Below are positions 6,583-7,680 of a stretch of DNA of 7,680 nt, piece by piece (position 1 is the first letter of the stretch; every line of letters starts with the position of its first letter). The position numbers and the translations under genes are program-made. This stretch comes from Deltaproteobacteria bacterium (GTDB taxonomy: Bacteria; Desulfobacterota; Syntrophia; Syntrophales; UBA2192), in contig JAPLJU010000186.1 in assembly GCA_026388445.1 (NCBI GenBank), positions 1-7,680 of the forward strand. Direction: 5' to 3'. Below the pieces are notes generated by a model. The model had not been told where the DNA came from, searched no databases, and saw only the letters and a program-made list of their open reading frames with translations.

Positions 6583-7296
6583 TCAGAGGTCCTTTCTTTT
6601 CCGCTTGAACATGTTGCGGAAGACGCTGGTCAGCGCCATGGCGATGACGGCTCCCACTGTCGCGGCGAGCATGTCCTTCTGGGCGTCCCAGACATCCCCC
6701 TGGGTCCCCAGGTAGGCATCACCCAGTTCGGGGCTTACGATGAGCGCGGCGATCATCTCGACCATCTCGAACATGCCGCTGAAAGCGAGCACCATGGCGA
6801 TGGGCAGATAATAGGCCCAGAACCCCCGGCTGTGGGCGATCCGGAAGAAGAGCTCTCGGGCGGGATAGGCTATAAGCAATCCGAAGGAAAGGTGCACGAT
6901 CCGATCGAAGTGATTCCGGCTGAAAGAGAATACCTCCTTGAGCCAGAAACCGAAGGGGACCTCCGCGTAGGTATAGTGGGCGCCGACGGCATGGAGGCTC
7001 ATGAACAGGGTGATCAGCAGGTATGACATGTTGGAAAAAGGGAAAGCCCTGTAGGTGGTCACCAGGAGGATGAAAAAGGGGATGACCAGGAGGTTTTCCA
7101 GGAACCAGTCCTGACGGTAGAGGGGCTTGATGGCCAGGAGGATCCAGAGAACGACGTACCAGGCAAGAAGCAACTGGAGCAGGCGGTTTTTGCGGAAATC
7201 GGGCCGGATACGCTGTGTGGCCGTCGTGATTGTAAATTCCTCCTTTTGACCCATGACCCCTTCTTTTATGTTTGTCCTTAGGGAGATATGTTTCAT
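6583..7296 (-). CDS. DUF2238 / YjdF-family inner-membrane protein
   Basis: The 237-residue frame predicts about six membrane helices (near residues 38-56, 66-82, 89-107, 132-150, 159-187 and 205-227). Between them are polar motifs typical of the DUF2238 family, which includes E. coli YjdF: GAHYTYAEVPFG (105-116), SRNHFDRIVH (126-135), GMFEMVEM with E177 and E180 (174-181), and GTQGDVWDAQKDM (197-209). The clustered His, Glu, Asp and Arg residues within or beside helices suggest a shared polar site, but the biochemical role of the family is not known to me. The start is uncertain: 7296 has little ribosome site, whereas the internal ATG at 7254 (M15, MGQKEEF) follows AAGAAGGGG. The gene ends 108 bp before the ligase on the same strand but has no evident functional link to it. 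Confidence 0.87.
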   Translation of the reverse strand: MKHISLRTNIKEGVMGQKEEFTITTATQRIRPDFRKNRLLQLLLAWYVVLWILLAIKPLYRQDWFLENLLVIPFFILLVTTYRAFPFSNMSYLLITLFMSLHAVGAHYTYAEVPFGFWLKEVFSFSRNHFDRIVHLSFGLLIAYPARELFFRIAHSRGFWAYYLPIAMVLAFSGMFEMVEMIAALIVSPELGDAYLGTQGDVWDAQKDMLAATVGAVIAMALTSVFRNMFKRKRKDL

Positions 7297-7373
7297 ACAA
7301 CATCCGGCGGAATAAGAAAAGATTTACGAAGGGAAATATTGTATATTTAGAAAGTGATAAAAAACCTGGAATA

Positions 7374-7379
7374 ATTATA
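7374..7379 (-). promoter_or_regulatory. Candidate -10 box upstream of the DUF2238 gene
   Basis: A perfect TATAAT on the minus strand lies 77 bp before the 7296 start, in a strongly AT-rich leader (about 7300-7380). The -35 position reads AGGAAG or similar and does not match consensus, so this is only a possible promoter. Confidence 0.25.
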
Positions 7380-7431
7380 AAACCGTCCTTGACAGACTTC
7401 CTCCCGATCCACTTATTAGTCTATAGATGAC

Positions 7432-7493
7432 AAGTGTCACGACATAGGTAACCCAGGTCTAAGGGTAAAAAGTGTCATGACATGGGTTACCCA
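7432..7493 (+). repeat. Direct repeat pair R1 and R2 (left arm of the array)
   Basis: R1 (7432-7455) and R2 (7470-7493) match at 21 of 24 positions, with a 38-bp period. The shared core is TGTCAyGACATrGGTwACCC. In R2 the core contains the perfect palindrome TGTCATGACA followed by GGGTTACCC, and R2 is then flanked by AATGTCC, which makes a second dyad GACAT...ATGTC around GGGTTACCC. Confidence 0.8.
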
Positions 7494-7634
7494 ATGTCCG
7501 TATTTACAGTGCTTCGAATGTCATTTGGTACTCTGAGGCCTTTGTAAGCTCTTTTCATGGATAGTTATTTCAATTAATAATCTCTGGTGATGACCATAGC
7601 TCTGACGTAATAGAATTAGACTCAATTCCCTTAA

Positions 7635-7680
7635 GGGTTACCTATGTCATGACACTTCCGGGTAACCGATGTCCTGACAT
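7635..7680 (-). repeat. Inverted repeat pair R3 and R4 (right arm of the array)
   Basis: Read on the minus strand, R3 (7657-7635) is identical to R1 at 22 of 23 positions. R4 (7680-7658) is a more diverged copy, TGTCAGGACATCGGTTACCC. They are 25 bp apart and point opposite to R1 and R2. A perfect 10-bp palindrome CCCTTAAGGG (7628-7637) overlaps the inner edge of R3. The array may continue past the end of the window. Confidence 0.78.

Larger units (their letters stand above)
7432..7680. mobile_element. Possible miniature element or insertion-sequence ends bounded by inverted repeat pairs
   Basis: Two repeats point inward from the left and two from the right around a 140-bp AT-rich core (7494-7634) with no open reading frame. 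This is the plan of a non-autonomous element or collapsed insertion sequence with several transposase-binding sites at each end; sub-terminal repeated sites are known in families such as IS21. The ends begin TGTCA, compatible with 5'-TG termini. No transposase fragment and no target-site duplication can be seen, since the right boundary may lie outside the window. The alternative is a cluster of regulator sites. Confidence 0.45.

Noticed and set aside
7389..7419. Plus-strand promoter TTGACA with TATTAG ahead of the repeat array
   Set aside because: Spacing is 19 bp, the -10 is poor and no gene follows within the window.
7432..7680. CRISPR array
   Set aside because: Only four copies, in two orientations and with unequal spacing (38 and 25 bp, then a 140-bp gap); CRISPR repeats are directly repeated with even spacers.

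Overview
The window is about 57-60% GC by eye and reads like a chromosomal segment of an anaerobic deltaproteobacterium (Desulfobacterota, for example a Syntrophus- or Geobacter-like lineage). This assignment is inferred from the gene content (PaaK-type aryl-CoA ligase with a paired-ACT protein, a multi-PAS HD-GYP regulator, a DUF2238 membrane protein) and from an intergenic repeat of a type I recall from that group. No rRNA, tRNA, CRISPR array or phage gene is visible.

Layout: (1) 1-1262, minus strand: a cytoplasmic Fe/Mn superoxide dismutase (648-1262), followed 48 bp downstream by a two-helix membrane protein of unknown function (599 to beyond base 1; missing its C-terminus). (2) 1263-1596: a 334-bp divergent intergenic region with a small palindrome at 1459-1471. 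(3) 1597-3891, plus strand: a 764-residue sensor with four PAS domains and a C-terminal HD-GYP domain, predicted to degrade cyclic-di-GMP. (4) 3905-6474, minus strand: a probable aryl-CoA module, read in the order phenylacetate-CoA ligase (5170-6474), paired-ACT protein (4560-4991), PaaI-type hotdog thioesterase (3905-4429). A dispersed-repeat copy lies between the ligase and the ACT gene, and a degenerate 7-bp tandem repeat lies between the ACT and thioesterase genes. (5) 6583-7296, minus strand: a six-helix DUF2238/YjdF-like membrane protein. (6) 7297-7680: non-coding, AT-rich, ending in an array of about 23-bp repeats in inverted pairs that looks like the ends of a small mobile element or a cluster of DNA-binding sites.

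Working together: the ligase would activate phenylacetate or a related aromatic acid to its CoA thioester. The thioesterase could recycle stalled aryl-CoA esters. The ACT protein could sense an aromatic amino acid whose breakdown yields the substrate. The SOD is an oxygen-defence gene, and the PAS/HD-GYP protein links an unknown signal to c-di-GMP turnover. I see no clearly new multi-gene system. The most unusual sequence structures are the repeat array at the right edge and the repeat between the ligase and ACT genes.
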